A stretch of 64,000 nt of DNA from Shinella sp. XGS7 (GCF_020535565.1 NZ_CP084758.1:4167001-4231000), one strand, 5' to 3'; positions 1-8,459 are shown, numbered from the stretch's first letter. Notes: generated from the letters alone by a model not told the origin. Made by a program: numbers and translations.

Positions 1-1
1 C

Positions 2-28
2 GGCAGCGCCACCACCGCGCTGAACTGA
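2..28 (+). other. Possible 3' end of an upstream gene
   Basis: The first bases read in one frame as GSATTALN followed by TGA at 26-28, which could be the tail of a plus-strand gene entering the window. There is too little sequence to identify it, and the opposite strand could equally carry the gene. The rest of the stretch up to 96 shows no gene. Confidence 0.2.
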
Positions 29-96
29 GCCTGGGCGCGGGCGACCGCGACCTGCCCCTGGCTCCGCTACAGTGATGCCTCAGTGCACGCATCACC

Positions 97-807
97 ATGA
101 GCCGTCTTACACAAGAATTCTCACGTCTGTATCTGCAGCAGGATGCTGAGGCCCTGCTGAGCCCGGAGGGGCGCAGCCGCGCCCTGGTGCTGGCCCTGCG
201 CACACCGGCCGACTGGAGCCGGCTGGGCCGGGTCTGGCACGGGGTGCAGCAGGAGCTGGCGCTGCCCGCGCCGGCCATCGCCGTCTCGGGGACCGACGCG
301 CTGCAGCTCTGGTTCTCGCTGGCGCAGCCGGTGGACTTGGCGCAGGCCCAGGCCTTTCTGCAGGGTCTGCGGCAGCGCTATCTGGCCGATCTGCCGGCGA
401 AGCAGCTGGAACTGCTGCCCCGGGGTGAGCCCGTAGGCCCGCAACATGCAGCCCGCATCCCGGCCGAGCAGGCCGGCGGCGAAGGCCTGTGGTCGGCCTT
501 TGTGGCGCCCGACCTGGCCCCGGTGTTTGCCGACACGCCCTGGCTGGACGTGCCACCCAGCGAGGAAGGTCAGGCCGATCTGCTCAGGCCCCTGGCCTCG
601 ATCAAGCCCGAGGACTTTGCCGCGGCCCTGGTGCAGCTGGCACCTGCCGTGTCGCCGGCCCCGGCCGCGGCAGCTCTTGCCACCGGCGCCGAGCGCCTCG
701 AGGACCCGCGGCAGTTCCTGCTGCAGGTCATGAACGACGCCAGCACGCCGCTGGCCCTGCGCATCGAAGCGGCCAAGGCCCTGCTGAGCAGCCCGGCGGC
801 GCGCTGA
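97..807 (+). CDS. Hypothetical protein, 236 aa
   Basis: I do not recognise this protein family. It is a soluble, Ala/Leu-rich protein with no signal peptide or membrane segment. Its last ~30 residues (DPRQFLLQVMNDASTP then LALRIEAAKALLSS) resemble the short helical tail often seen at the C-terminus of phage terminase small-subunit-like and plasmid/phage-associated proteins. The N-terminal ~120 residues have alternating hydrophobic strands and helices but no catalytic motif I can name. The ATG at 97 follows a GCATCACC stretch without a clear ribosome binding site. The next gene, gcdH, is convergent, so this gene is probably transcribed alone or with whatever lies upstream of the window. Codon use matches most of the window. 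Confidence 0.6.
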   Translation: MSRLTQEFSRLYLQQDAEALLSPEGRSRALVLALRTPADWSRLGRVWHGVQQELALPAPAIAVSGTDALQLWFSLAQPVDLAQAQAFLQGLRQRYLADLPAKQLELLPRGEPVGPQHAARIPAEQAGGEGLWSAFVAPDLAPVFADTPWLDVPPSEEGQADLLRPLASIKPEDFAAALVQLAPAVSPAPAAAALATGAERLEDPRQFLLQVMNDASTPLALRIEAAKALLSSPAAR

Positions 808-841
808 AACAGCGGCCCGGGCGGGCCGCCTCAGCGCAGGC

Positions 842-2032
842 TCAGAACGCGGCAATGCCCGTCTGCGCGCGGCCGAGGATCAGCGCGTGAATGTCGTGCG
901 TGCCCTCGTAGGTGTTGACGGCTTCCAGGTTCATGACGTGGCGGATAACGCCGTATTCGTCCGAAACGCCGTTGCCGCCGTGCATGTCGCGGGAGACGCG
1001 GGCGATGTCGAGCGCCTTGCCGCAATTGTTGCGCTTCATCAGCGAGATGAGTTCGGCCGGGGCGCGGTGTTCGTCGAACAGGCGGCCGAGGCGCAGCGCG
1101 CCCTGCAGGCCGAGCGAGATCTCGGTCTCCATGTCGGCGAGCTTCTTCTGGATGAGCTGGTTGGCGGCGAGCGGCTTGCCGAACTGCTTGCGGTCGAGCG
1201 TGTACTGGCGGGCCGAGTGCCAGCAGAATTCGGCGGCGCCCATGGCGCCCCAGGCGATGCCGTAGCGGGCGCGGTTGAGGCAGCCGAACGGGCCGGCAAG
1301 GCCGGAGACTTCCGGCAGCAGGTTTTCGTCGGGCACGAAGACGTCCTGCATCATGATCATGCCGGTGACGGAGGCGCGCAGCGAGAACTTGCCCTCGATC
1401 TTCGGCGTCTCGAAGCCCTTCATGCCGCGTTCCAGCACGAAGCCCTTGATCTTGTTGTCATGCGCGTCGGACTTCGCCCAGACGACGGCGACGTCGGCGA
1501 TCGGCGAATTGGTGATCCAGTTCTTCGCGCCCGAGATCAGGTAGCCGCCGTCGACCTTCTTGGCGCGGGTGATCATCGAGGAGGGGTCCGAGCCATGGTC
1601 GGGCTCGGTCAGGCCGAAGCAGCCGACCCATTCGCCCGAGGCGAGCTTGGGCAGGTACTTGTTGCGCTGCTCGTCGGTGCCGTAGGCGAAGATCGGGTGC
1701 ATGACCAGCGAGGACTGCACGGACATGGCCGAGCGGTAGCCCGAATCGACGCGCTCGACTTCGCGGGCGACGAGGCCGTAGGAGACGTAATTGGCGCCGA
1801 CGCCGCCGAATTCTTCCGGAATGGTCGGGCCGAGCAGGCCGAGTTCGCCCATCTCGCGGAAGATGCTGGCATCGGTCTTCTCATGGCGGAAGGCCTCCAG
1901 CACGCGCGGGGCCAGGCGGTCCTGGCAGTAGGCGCGGGCCGCGTCGCGCACAGCGCGTTCGTCCTCGCTGAGCTGCTGATCCAGCAGCAGGGGATCGTCC
2001 CATTGAAACTGTGCCTTGGTGCTCTTGGCCAT
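842..2032 (-). CDS. gcdH: Glutaryl-CoA dehydrogenase (acyl-CoA dehydrogenase family)
   Basis: FAD-dependent oxidation and decarboxylation of glutaryl-CoA to crotonyl-CoA, in lysine, tryptophan and aromatic acid catabolism. The 396-aa product has the usual acyl-CoA dehydrogenase layout: helical N-domain, central beta domain with [14 protein letters not shown] around residue 150, and C-domain with [14 protein letters not shown] and [20 protein letters not shown], whose Glu is the catalytic base typical of GcdH. The ATG at 2032 is chosen because AAGGAG sits 7 bp upstream; a longer frame begins nine codons earlier without that signal. Codon use is unlike the neighbours: Val is mostly GTC and Ser mostly TCG/TCC, whereas adjacent genes favour GTG and AGC. 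The LysR gene at 2146 is divergent and may regulate it. GcdH could serve the lower part of the neighbouring anthranilate-CoA pathway. Confidence 0.9.
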   Translation of the reverse strand: MAKSTKAQFQWDDPLLLDQQLSEDERAVRDAARAYCQDRLAPRVLEAFRHEKTDASIFREMGELGLLGPTIPEEFGGVGANYVSYGLVAREVERVDSGYRSAMSVQSSLVMHPIFAYGTDEQRNKYLPKLASGEWVGCFGLTEPDHGSDPSSMITRAKKVDGGYLISGAKNWITNSPIADVAVVWAKSDAHDNKIKGFVLERGMKGFETPKIEGKFSLRASVTGMIMMQDVFVPDENLLPEVSGLAGPFGCLNRARYGIAWGAMGAAEFCWHSARQYTLDRKQFGKPLAANQLIQKKLADMETEISLGLQGALRLGRLFDEHRAPAELISLMKRNNCGKALDIARVSRDMHGGNGVSDEYGVIRHVMNLEAVNTYEGTHDIHALILGRAQTGIAAF

Positions 2033-2145
2033 TGCTATCTCCTTGCTTGTCGATGACATGAGCCGCTCGGCCCTCGGGCTTGAGTATTTGCCGTGCGACG
2101 ATTCGTGTCCAATTCAGAAAACCACTTCAACGATATGTTCGAACT
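2033..2145. promoter_or_regulatory. Divergent gcdH / lysR control region
   Basis: This 113-bp gap separates two divergent starts. It holds the gcdH ribosome binding site (AAGGAG on the minus strand near 2040) and an imperfect palindrome at 2126-2143 (TTC..A..ATAT..T..GAA pattern, ending 2 bp before the lysR ATG), a possible LysR site. On the minus strand TTGGAC (2107-2112) is a weak -35 candidate with a poor -10 (AAATAC) 17 bp on. All of these assignments are tentative. Confidence 0.3.
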
Positions 2146-3063
2146 ATGGTGACCGACCCCCGCCTGGAGTTCCGGCATCTGCGCTACTTCCTGGTACTGG
2201 CCGAGGAGTTGCACTACGGCCGGGCCGCCCAGCGCCTGGCCATCTCCCAGCCCCCGCTCTCGGTGGCCATCCAGCAGCTGGAGGCCACGGTGGGCGCCCG
2301 GCTGCTGGACCGCGACAGCAAGAGCGTGCGCCTGACGCCCGCGGGCGAGGCCTTTCGCGCCGGCGCCGCCGCCCTGCTGCAGCAAACGGCCGAGGCCTGC
2401 GCCCTGGCGCGCGAGGTGCAGGCCGGCGAGGTGGGCCGCTTGCGCCTGGGCTTTGTGGGTTCGGTCCTGCTGAACGGCCTGGCCGGCTGGCTGCAGGCCT
2501 TCCAGGCCCGCTACCCGCGCACCGAGGTGGTGGTGGTGGAGCTCAATTCCCAGGATCAGATCGAGGCCCTGCTGCGCGAGGAGCTGGACCTGGCCCTGAT
2601 CCACACCGACCGCCTGCCCCCCGCCCTGGCGCATCGCCCGCTCTACAGCGAGCCCTTTCTGTGCTGTCTGCCCGCCGGGCATGCGGCGGCGCAGGGCCCG
2701 GCGCACGAGCCCCTGTCCCTGGCCAGCCTGCGCGAGGAGCCCTTCATCCTGTTCTCGCGCAAGGGCTCGCCCGACTATCACGCGCGCATCGTCGAGATGT
2801 GCCGTGAGCAGGGCTTCTATCCGCGGCTGCAGCATGAGGGCAGGCATTGGCTGTCGGTGGTGTCGCTGGTGGCCCAGGGTCTGGGGGTGTCGGTGGTGCC
2901 GGCTGCCCTTCGGCGGGCCGGTCTGCAGGGCGCGGTGTTCAGGCCGGTGGCCGAGGCCATCCCGCCCTCGCAGATGTTTGCGGCCTGGCGTCACAGCCAG
3001 GACTCGGCCCTGCGCGAGCAGTTCCTGGCCCTGGCACCGCGCTTCGAGCAGGCCGGGGTCTAG
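2146..3063 (+). CDS. LysR-family transcriptional regulator
   Basis: A 305-aa LysR-type regulator. Residues ~5-65 form the winged helix-turn-helix, with the family signature LRYFLVLAEELHYGRAAQRL followed by AISQPPLSVAIQQLE. Residues ~95-300 form the periplasmic-binding-like effector domain. The N-terminus (LEFRHLRYFLVLAEELHYGRAA) is most like the BenM/CatR/CbnR group that responds to aromatic-pathway intermediates. The ATG at 2146 gives a family-typical length; the open frame extends upstream to 2080 but would add an atypical leader. It is divergent from gcdH and ends 3 bp from the convergent ridA stop. By position it may control gcdH or sense a product of the neighbouring anthranilate pathway. 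The effector is unknown. Confidence 0.9.
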   Translation: MVTDPRLEFRHLRYFLVLAEELHYGRAAQRLAISQPPLSVAIQQLEATVGARLLDRDSKSVRLTPAGEAFRAGAAALLQQTAEACALAREVQAGEVGRLRLGFVGSVLLNGLAGWLQAFQARYPRTEVVVVELNSQDQIEALLREELDLALIHTDRLPPALAHRPLYSEPFLCCLPAGHAAAQGPAHEPLSLASLREEPFILFSRKGSPDYHARIVEMCREQGFYPRLQHEGRHWLSVVSLVAQGLGVSVVPAALRRAGLQGAVFRPVAEAIPPSQMFAAWRHSQDSALREQFLALAPRFEQAGV

Positions 3064-3066
3064 GGC

Positions 3067-3474
3067 TCAGTCCGGCAGCACCGCCGTGACCTCGATCTCC
3101 ACCTTGGCGCGGTCTTCCATCAGGCCGGCCACCTGCACCGCGCTCATGGCAATGCCGTACTCCTGGCCCAGCACCTCGCGGTAGGCCGCGCCCACCTCGC
3201 GGCCGCGGGCCAGGTACTCGCGCTTGTCGACCAGGTACCAGGTCATGCGCGTGATGTGCTGGGGGCCGGCACCGGCCTCGGCCAGCACGGCCTTGATGTT
3301 CAGCAGGGTCTGGCGCACCTGGGCGATGAAGTCATCGCTCTCGAACTGGCATTGCGCGTTCCAGCCGATCTGGCCGGCCACATAGATCTGGCGGCCGCTG
3401 GCGGCCACGCCATTGGCATAGCCGCGCGGCGGCGCCCAGTCCGCGGGCTGAAGAATCTGCTTGCTGCTCGTCAT
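3067..3474 (-). CDS. RidA family protein (YjgF/YER057c/UK114)
   Basis: A 135-aa protein of the Rid family, whose founding member hydrolyses reactive enamine/imine intermediates, releasing ammonia. It carries the family core ANGVAASGRQIYVAGQIGW and the C-terminal stretch VQVAGLMEDRAKVEIEVTAV. The conserved Arg of true RidA (an LxPR-type region near the end) is not obvious, so it probably belongs to a specialised subgroup. It is the last gene of the 12-gene anthranilate-CoA operon. Its ATG overlaps the stop of the thioesterase gene (ATGA at 3471-3474) and has a GGAG ribosome binding site. In this context an imine/enamine deaminase acting on a 2-amino-cyclohexene-carboxyl-CoA intermediate is attractive, but that is inference. 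Confidence 0.85.
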   Translation of the reverse strand: MTSSKQILQPADWAPPRGYANGVAASGRQIYVAGQIGWNAQCQFESDDFIAQVRQTLLNIKAVLAEAGAGPQHITRMTWYLVDKREYLARGREVGAAYREVLGQEYGIAMSAVQVAGLMEDRAKVEIEVTAVLPD

Positions 3475-3893
3475 GCTGTGTCTCCTACAGCGCGCGCCAG
3501 GGCGGCGCGCAAATCATCGGGAAAAGGCTGGGCCTTGTGGGTCTGCAGCGAGGTACAGACCAGCACGGGGGCAAAGCGCGCGCGCAGGCCGTCCGCGCCC
3601 TCGAACGCCACCCGCAGGGTCAGGGAGCTGCGGCCCAGCTTCTCGATGGCGAGGGTCTGGCGCAGCACATCGCCCATGCGGCTGATGCGCAGGAACTCGG
3701 CATTGAGCTGCACCGTGGGCAGGCCCACTCGGCGCGGGCCCAGCAGCTGCGCGTAGTCCACGCCCAGGCCCTGGGTGAACCAGTCCTCGATCAGCGCATT
3801 GAGCATCTCGAAGTAGCGCGGATAGAAGACGATGCCGGCCGGATCGCAGTGGCCGAAGCGCACCAGTTCCTGGCGTTCGAAGACGGTGTTCAC
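3471..3893 (-). CDS. 4-hydroxybenzoyl-CoA thioesterase family (hotdog) protein
   Basis: A 140-aa single hotdog-fold acyl-CoA thioesterase. The N-terminus VRFGHCDPAGIVFYPRYFEM matches the active-site segment of the 4-hydroxybenzoyl-CoA thioesterase family, including the catalytic Asp in CDPAGIVFYP. It starts with GTG at 3893, directly after the TGA of the upstream ABC ATPase gene, and overlaps ridA downstream, so it is translationally coupled within the operon. Its likely role is to release CoA from aromatic or alicyclic acyl-CoA when the pathway stalls, or to recover 2-aminobenzoate. The precise substrate cannot be told from sequence. Confidence 0.88.
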   Translation of the reverse strand: MNTVFERQELVRFGHCDPAGIVFYPRYFEMLNALIEDWFTQGLGVDYAQLLGPRRVGLPTVQLNAEFLRISRMGDVLRQTLAIEKLGRSSLTLRVAFEGADGLRARFAPVLVCTSLQTHKAQPFPDDLRAALARAVGDTA

Positions 3894-4601
3894 TCAGACC
3901 CCCAGATAGCGGTGCCAGAGGCCATGGTCGGCATCCAGGGCCGCCGAGTCGCCCTGCCAGACCACGCGGCCGCGCTCCAGGATGCTGTGCTGGTCGGCCA
4001 GGCGGATCAGGCGCTTCACATACTTGTCCACCACCAGAATGGTCTGGCCGGCGGCGCGCAAGGTGGCCAGGCAGCGCCAGATCTCCTCGCGGATCAGCGG
4101 AGCCAGGCCCTCGGTGGCCTCGTCCAGAATCATCAGGCGCGGATTGGTCACCAGAGCCCGGCCTATGGCCAGCATCTGCTGCTCGCCGCCGGAGAGCTGG
4201 TTGCCCATATTGCCGCTGCGCTCCTGCAGGCGCGGAAAGAGCGCGAACACCCGCTCCACATCCCAGGGCTCGCGCGCGCCGCTGCGGTTGGCGGCAAAGG
4301 CCTCCAGATGCTCGCGCACCGAGAGATTGGGAAAGACCTGGCGCCCCTCGGGCACGATGGCCAGGCCCAGGCGCGCAATGCGGTCGGCGCCCCAGCCCGT
4401 CACATCCTCGCCAGCAAAGCGGATGCGGCCGCCGCTGGGCGCCATCCAGCCCGTCAGGCATTTGAGCGTGCTGCTCTTGCCCATGCCATTGCGGCCCAGC
4501 AGGGTCACGACCTGACCCTGCTCCACCCGCAGGTCCAGGCCGAACAGCACCTGGCTGCGGCCATAGCAGGCTTCCAGCCCCGATACCTCGAGCAGACTCA
4601 C
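3894..4601 (-). CDS. ABC transporter ATP-binding protein, LivF type
   Basis: A 235-aa ATPase of a branched-chain amino acid type (HAAT) importer. It has Walker A LLGRNGMGKSST (residues ~32-43), the signature LSGGEQQMLAIGRAL and Walker B LMILDEATEGLAP; the EATEGLAP variant is typical of LivF. The GTG start at 4601 overlaps the livG stop (GTGA). It is part of a five-gene importer set (3894-8459) inside the anthranilate-CoA operon. The co-transcribed ligase and ring hydroxylase suggest that the imported substrate is anthranilate or a related aromatic acid rather than leucine. It works at the cytoplasmic face of the inner membrane. Confidence 0.92.
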   Translation of the reverse strand: MSLLEVSGLEACYGRSQVLFGLDLRVEQGQVVTLLGRNGMGKSSTLKCLTGWMAPSGGRIRFAGEDVTGWGADRIARLGLAIVPEGRQVFPNLSVREHLEAFAANRSGAREPWDVERVFALFPRLQERSGNMGNQLSGGEQQMLAIGRALVTNPRLMILDEATEGLAPLIREEIWRCLATLRAAGQTILVVDKYVKRLIRLADQHSILERGRVVWQGDSAALDADHGLWHRYLGV

Positions 4602-5374
4602 AGCGCGGCCTCCAGTTCCTCGTCCTCGCCCAGATAGGCCTTGCGCACCTCGGGGTGCTCGCGGATGGCCTGGGGCGTGTCGCTGGCGATCACGCGGCCG
4701 AAGACCAGGGTGGAGATGCGATCAGCCAGGCGGAAGACCGCATCCATATCGTGCTCCACCAGCAGCAGGGTCAGGCCCTCGGCCTTGAGCGAGTGCAGCA
4801 GGGCCACCATGCGCTCGGACTCATCCGGCCCCATGCCGGCCATGGGTTCGTCCAGCAGCAGCAGGCGGGGCTGGGCGGCCAGGGCCAGGCCCACTTCCAG
4901 CTGGCGCTGCTCGCCGTGTGCCAGGCTGCCGGCCACGCGGTCCGCCTGGCTGGCCAGGCCGATGCGCGCCAGCAGGGCCTCGGCCTGGGCAAAGATCGCC
5001 TCGTCGCGCAGGGCGCTGCGCCACCAGGAGGGCCGGCCGGGCCGGCGCGCCTGCAGGGCCAGGGCCAGGTTGTCGAGCACCGAGAAGCGCTTGAAGATGC
5101 TGGTGATCTGATAGCTGCGCACCAGGCCGGCCTGCACGCGCCGGGCCATGGGCTGGCGGGTCAGGTCTTGCCCGTCGAAGAGGATCTGACCGGCGTCCGG
5201 CGCCAGGGCGCCCGAGATCTGGTGGATCAGCGTGGTCTTGCCCGCGCCATTGGGGCCGATCAGGGCATGGACCTCGCCGCGCGCCACCTCGAAGCTGGCG
5301 TCGTCGGTGGCGGCCAGGGCGCCGAAGCGCTTGACCAGGTGTTGCACCCGCAGCAGGGCTTGCGTTTCAGCCAT
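4598..5374 (-). CDS. ABC transporter ATP-binding protein, LivG type
   Basis: A 258-aa ATPase partner of the LivF-type protein. It has Walker A IGPNGAGKTTL, the linker LAHGEQRQLEVGLAL (the LivG form of the signature) and Walker B LLLLDEPMAGMGPDE, and ends in the LivG-like C-terminal region with IREHPEVRKAYLGE. The ATG at 5374 is chosen over a GTG five codons upstream because GGAG lies 9 bp before it. It overlaps the end of the permease gene by 8 bp, as usual in such operons. Confidence 0.92.
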   Translation of the reverse strand: MAETQALLRVQHLVKRFGALAATDDASFEVARGEVHALIGPNGAGKTTLIHQISGALAPDAGQILFDGQDLTRQPMARRVQAGLVRSYQITSIFKRFSVLDNLALALQARRPGRPSWWRSALRDEAIFAQAEALLARIGLASQADRVAGSLAHGEQRQLEVGLALAAQPRLLLLDEPMAGMGPDESERMVALLHSLKAEGLTLLLVEHDMDAVFRLADRISTLVFGRVIASDTPQAIREHPEVRKAYLGEDEELEAAL

Positions 5375-6338
5375 GGTGCTTGGCTCCACGTTTGAAGACC
5401 AGGCCGGCCAGGCCGCGCGGCGCGAACAGCACCACGGCCAGCAGCACCAGGCCCAGGGCCAGCTGCCAGTGCAGGGTGTAGCCCGCCAGCAGTTCCTCCA
5501 GCAGCAGCAGCACGGCCGCGCCCAGGGTGCCGCCCCACAGCGCCCCCGCCCCGCCGATGATGACCATCACCATCAGCTGGCCCGACTGCGACCAATGCAT
5601 CAGGTGCGGCGTCACCAGGCCGTTGAGATTGGCCAGCAGGGCTCCGGCCAGACCGGCGATGGCCCCGGCCAGCACAAAGGCCTGCCACTGCACCGCGAAG
5701 ACCCGGCCACCCACCGCGGCGATGCGGGTCTCGTTTTCCTTGGCGCCCTGCAGCAACCAGCCGAAGGGCGAGTTCAAGAGGCGCTGCAGGCCCAGAATCA
5801 CGGCGGCAAAGAGCAGCAACACCAGCCAGTAGAAGCTGGCGTCGTCGCGCAGATTGAGCCCGGCCAGGGCCGAGCGCGCCGGCAGGGGCAGACCGTCCTC
5901 GCCGCCATAGGCTTTCAGCGAGACGGCCAAGTAATAGAACATCTGGGCAAAGGCCAGGGTGATCATGATGAAGTACACGCCGCGGGTGCGCAGGCTGATG
6001 GCGCCGATCAGCCCGGCCGCCAGGCCCGCCACCAGCATGGCCGCCGGCCAGGCGATCCAGGCGGCGCTGATGCCAGCGTCCATCAGGATGCCCACGGTGT
6101 AGGCGCCCAGGCCCACAAAGGCCGCATGGCCGAAGCTCACCAGTCCGCCAAAGCCCAGGATCAGGTTCAGGCTGGAGGCGGCGATGGCGAAGATCAGCAC
6201 CCGCGTGGCCACGCCCACATAGAACTCCAGGCCGAAGGCGCCCAGCAGGGGCGGCAGGGCCGCCAGCAGGGCCAGCAGGGGCCAGATCCAGCGGCCGGCG
6301 CCGCGGTGATTCAAAAGGCTTATTCTCATGGTCGTCAT
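5367..6338 (-). CDS. Branched-chain-type ABC transporter permease, LivM type
   Basis: A 323-aa inner-membrane permease with about nine hydrophobic segments. The family motif NLILGFGGLVSFGHAAFVGL is near residues 57-76, and the C-terminal region GGAGALWGGTLGAAVLLLLE matches the EAA-like loop of LivM. The ATG at 6338 shares bases with the TGA of the preceding permease gene (TGATG), which argues for translational coupling. A second Met three codons on is possible. It forms the heterodimeric channel with the LivH-type protein. Confidence 0.9.
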   Translation of the reverse strand: MTTMRISLLNHRGAGRWIWPLLALLAALPPLLGAFGLEFYVGVATRVLIFAIAASSLNLILGFGGLVSFGHAAFVGLGAYTVGILMDAGISAAWIAWPAAMLVAGLAAGLIGAISLRTRGVYFIMITLAFAQMFYYLAVSLKAYGGEDGLPLPARSALAGLNLRDDASFYWLVLLLFAAVILGLQRLLNSPFGWLLQGAKENETRIAAVGGRVFAVQWQAFVLAGAIAGLAGALLANLNGLVTPHLMHWSQSGQLMVMVIIGGAGALWGGTLGAAVLLLLEELLAGYTLHWQLALGLVLLAVVLFAPRGLAGLVFKRGAKHHG

Positions 6339-7258
6339 CAGCCGCGCGCGGGGAACAGGCCTTGGGGCTTCCAGAACAGCACGGCCGCCATCAGCACATA
6401 GATCAGGATGGAGGCCAGGGCCGGCCCCAGATTGGAGGCCACCTCGGGCGAGGCCAGCTGGCGCAGCAGGGCCGGCAGCAGGGTGCGGCTGCAGGTGTCC
6501 ACCAGGCCCACCAAGAGCGCGCCGACCAGGGCGCCGCGGATGGAACCGATGCCCCCGATCACGATCACCACAAAGGCCAGGATCAGGATGCTCTCCCCCA
6601 TGCCCACCTGCACCGCCAGCAGCGGCCCCAGCAGGGAACCGGCCAGGGCGCACAGGGCGGCGCCAAAGCCGAACACCGCCGTGAACAGCCAGCGGATGTT
6701 CACCCCCATGGCCGTGGCCATGGCGCGGTTGGAGGCGCCGGCGCGCACCCACATGCCCCAGCGGGTGCGGGTCACCAGCAGATAGAGCAGCACCGCCACG
6801 GCCAGGCCCACGCCGATGATCAGCAGGCGGTAGGCCGGGTAGTAAAGGCCGGGCAGCAACTCCACCGGACCGGACAGGGGCGCGGGCAGGTTCAGCATCA
6901 CCGGCTGCGAGCCCCAGATCATGCGGGTGCCCTCGTTGATCATCAGGATCAGGGCAAAGGTGGCCAGCACCTGACTCAGGTGGTCACGCTGGTAGAGCCG
7001 GCGCAACAGGGCCACTTCCAGCAGCATGCCGAAGGCGGCCGTGCCCACCAGGGCCGCCAGCACCGCCAGCAGGAAGGAGCCGCTAGCCGCAGCCACGGCG
7101 GCCGCCAGATAGGCACCCACCATATAGAGCGAGCCATGGGCCAGGTTGATCATGTCCATGATGCCGAACACCAGGGTCAGCCCGGCGGCCAGCAAGAAGA
7201 GCATGAGCCCGAACTGCAGGCCGTTGAGGGCCTGCTCGGCCACCAGAATCCAGTCCAT
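6338..7258 (-). CDS. Branched-chain-type ABC transporter permease, LivH type
   Basis: A 306-aa inner-membrane permease with about eight membrane segments. The N-terminus EQALNGLQFGLMLFLLAAGL and the segment GIMDMINLAHGSLYMVGAYL are hallmarks of LivH, and IGGIGSIRGALVGALLVGL is the ATPase-contact loop. It follows the binding-protein gene after 10 bp and overlaps the LivM-type gene. Confidence 0.92.
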   Translation of the reverse strand: MDWILVAEQALNGLQFGLMLFLLAAGLTLVFGIMDMINLAHGSLYMVGAYLAAAVAAASGSFLLAVLAALVGTAAFGMLLEVALLRRLYQRDHLSQVLATFALILMINEGTRMIWGSQPVMLNLPAPLSGPVELLPGLYYPAYRLLIIGVGLAVAVLLYLLVTRTRWGMWVRAGASNRAMATAMGVNIRWLFTAVFGFGAALCALAGSLLGPLLAVQVGMGESILILAFVVIVIGGIGSIRGALVGALLVGLVDTCSRTLLPALLRQLASPEVASNLGPALASILIYVLMAAVLFWKPQGLFPARG

Positions 7259-7268
7259 GGCGGCGGGC

Positions 7269-8459
7269 TCAGCTCTTCATCTTGCACGAGGCTGCGTAAG
7301 CATCCGCGTGGTTGCTGAAGATCTTGCCCAGGGTCTTGTTGGTGACGCGGCCCTGGCCGTCCTTGGTGATGACGCGCAGGTAGTAGTCCTGCACCGGGTA
7401 CTGGTTGTTGTTGTACTTGAAGGGGCCGCGCACCGACTCGAAGCGCGCCGCCTTCAGGGCCTTGAGCACCGCCTCGCGGTCCTCGACCTTGCCCTTCACA
7501 TCGCGCACCGCGGCGGCGATGGACAGGCCGGCGTCATAGCCCTGGGAGGCGTAGAGCGAGGGCAGGCGTCCGAACTCCTTCTGGAAGTCGGCCACGAACT
7601 TCTTGTTCGCGGCGTTGTCCATGTCATGCGCCCAGTGCGAGCTGTTGAACATGCCCAGCATGGGCTCGCCTACGGCCTTGATCACGTCCTCGTCGGCCGA
7701 GAAGCCGGGGCCGAAGAGCGTGATGTCCTTGGAGAGGCCGGCACCCACGAACTGCTTGATGAAGTTGATGCCCATGCCCCCGGGCAGGAAGATGTACATG
7801 GCGTCCGGCTTGGCGGCGCGGGCCTGGGCCAGCTCGGCCGAGTAGTCCAGCTGGCCGAGCTTGGTGTAGATCTCGTCCGCCACCGCGCCCTTGTAGAACC
7901 GCTTGAAGCCGTTGATGGCGTCCTTGCCGGCGGGGTAGTTGGGCGCCAGCACCACCACCTTCTTGAAGCCCTTGTCCATCACGGTCTTGCCGACCGCCTC
8001 ATGCAGGTTGTCGTTCTGCCAAGCCACATTGAAGAAGTAAGGATTGCACTGCTCGCCGGCGTACTGCGAGGGGCCGGCATTGGCGCTGATATAGGGCACC
8101 TTGGCGTCGAAGACGCTGGGGCCCACGGCCAGCATGATGTTGGAGAACACGATGCCGGTCATGAAGTCGACCTTGTCGCGCTTGAGCAGGCGGTCGGCCG
8201 TCTGCTTGGCCACATCGGGGTTCTGCTGGTCGTCAGCGATGACCAGCTCCACCGGCAGGCCGCCGAACTTGCCCCCGGCCTGCTTGACGGCGAGATTGAA
8301 GCCGTCGCGGATGTCCACGCCCAGGCCGGCACCGGGGCCGGAGAGGGTAGACAGCAGACCGATCTTGACCTTGTCGGCCGCCCAGGCCGTGCCGGCCCCG
8401 GCACCCAGACCCAGCATCAGGGCCGCACACAGCACAGCATTCGTCGTCTTCTTGCTCAT
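7269..8459 (-). CDS. ABC transporter substrate-binding protein, LivK/aromatic-acid type
   Basis: A 396-aa periplasmic binding protein of the Peripla_BP_6 family. Residues 1-27 are a Sec signal peptide with cleavage expected after AWA (AWA|ADKVKIG). The mature protein starts with the usual KIGLLSTLSGPGAGLGVDIRDG segment and contains two cysteines (CNPYFF, and one near the C-terminus). It lies 18 bp downstream of the CoA ligase gene and upstream of the permease genes. Within this family, members encoded beside aromatic degradation genes bind benzoate-like acids. Anthranilate is the likely ligand here from context only. Confidence 0.9.
   Translation of the reverse strand: MSKKTTNAVLCAALMLGLGAGAGTAWAADKVKIGLLSTLSGPGAGLGVDIRDGFNLAVKQAGGKFGGLPVELVIADDQQNPDVAKQTADRLLKRDKVDFMTGIVFSNIMLAVGPSVFDAKVPYISANAGPSQYAGEQCNPYFFNVAWQNDNLHEAVGKTVMDKGFKKVVVLAPNYPAGKDAINGFKRFYKGAVADEIYTKLGQLDYSAELAQARAAKPDAMYIFLPGGMGINFIKQFVGAGLSKDITLFGPGFSADEDVIKAVGEPMLGMFNSSHWAHDMDNAANKKFVADFQKEFGRLPSLYASQGYDAGLSIAAAVRDVKGKVEDREAVLKALKAARFESVRGPFKYNNNQYPVQDYYLRVITKDGQGRVTNKTLGKIFSNHADAYAASCKMKS

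Noticed and set aside
2033-2059. Longer gcdH beginning with MSSTSKEIA
   Set aside because: The ATG at 2032 has a good AAGGAG at proper distance, while the upstream ATG does not.
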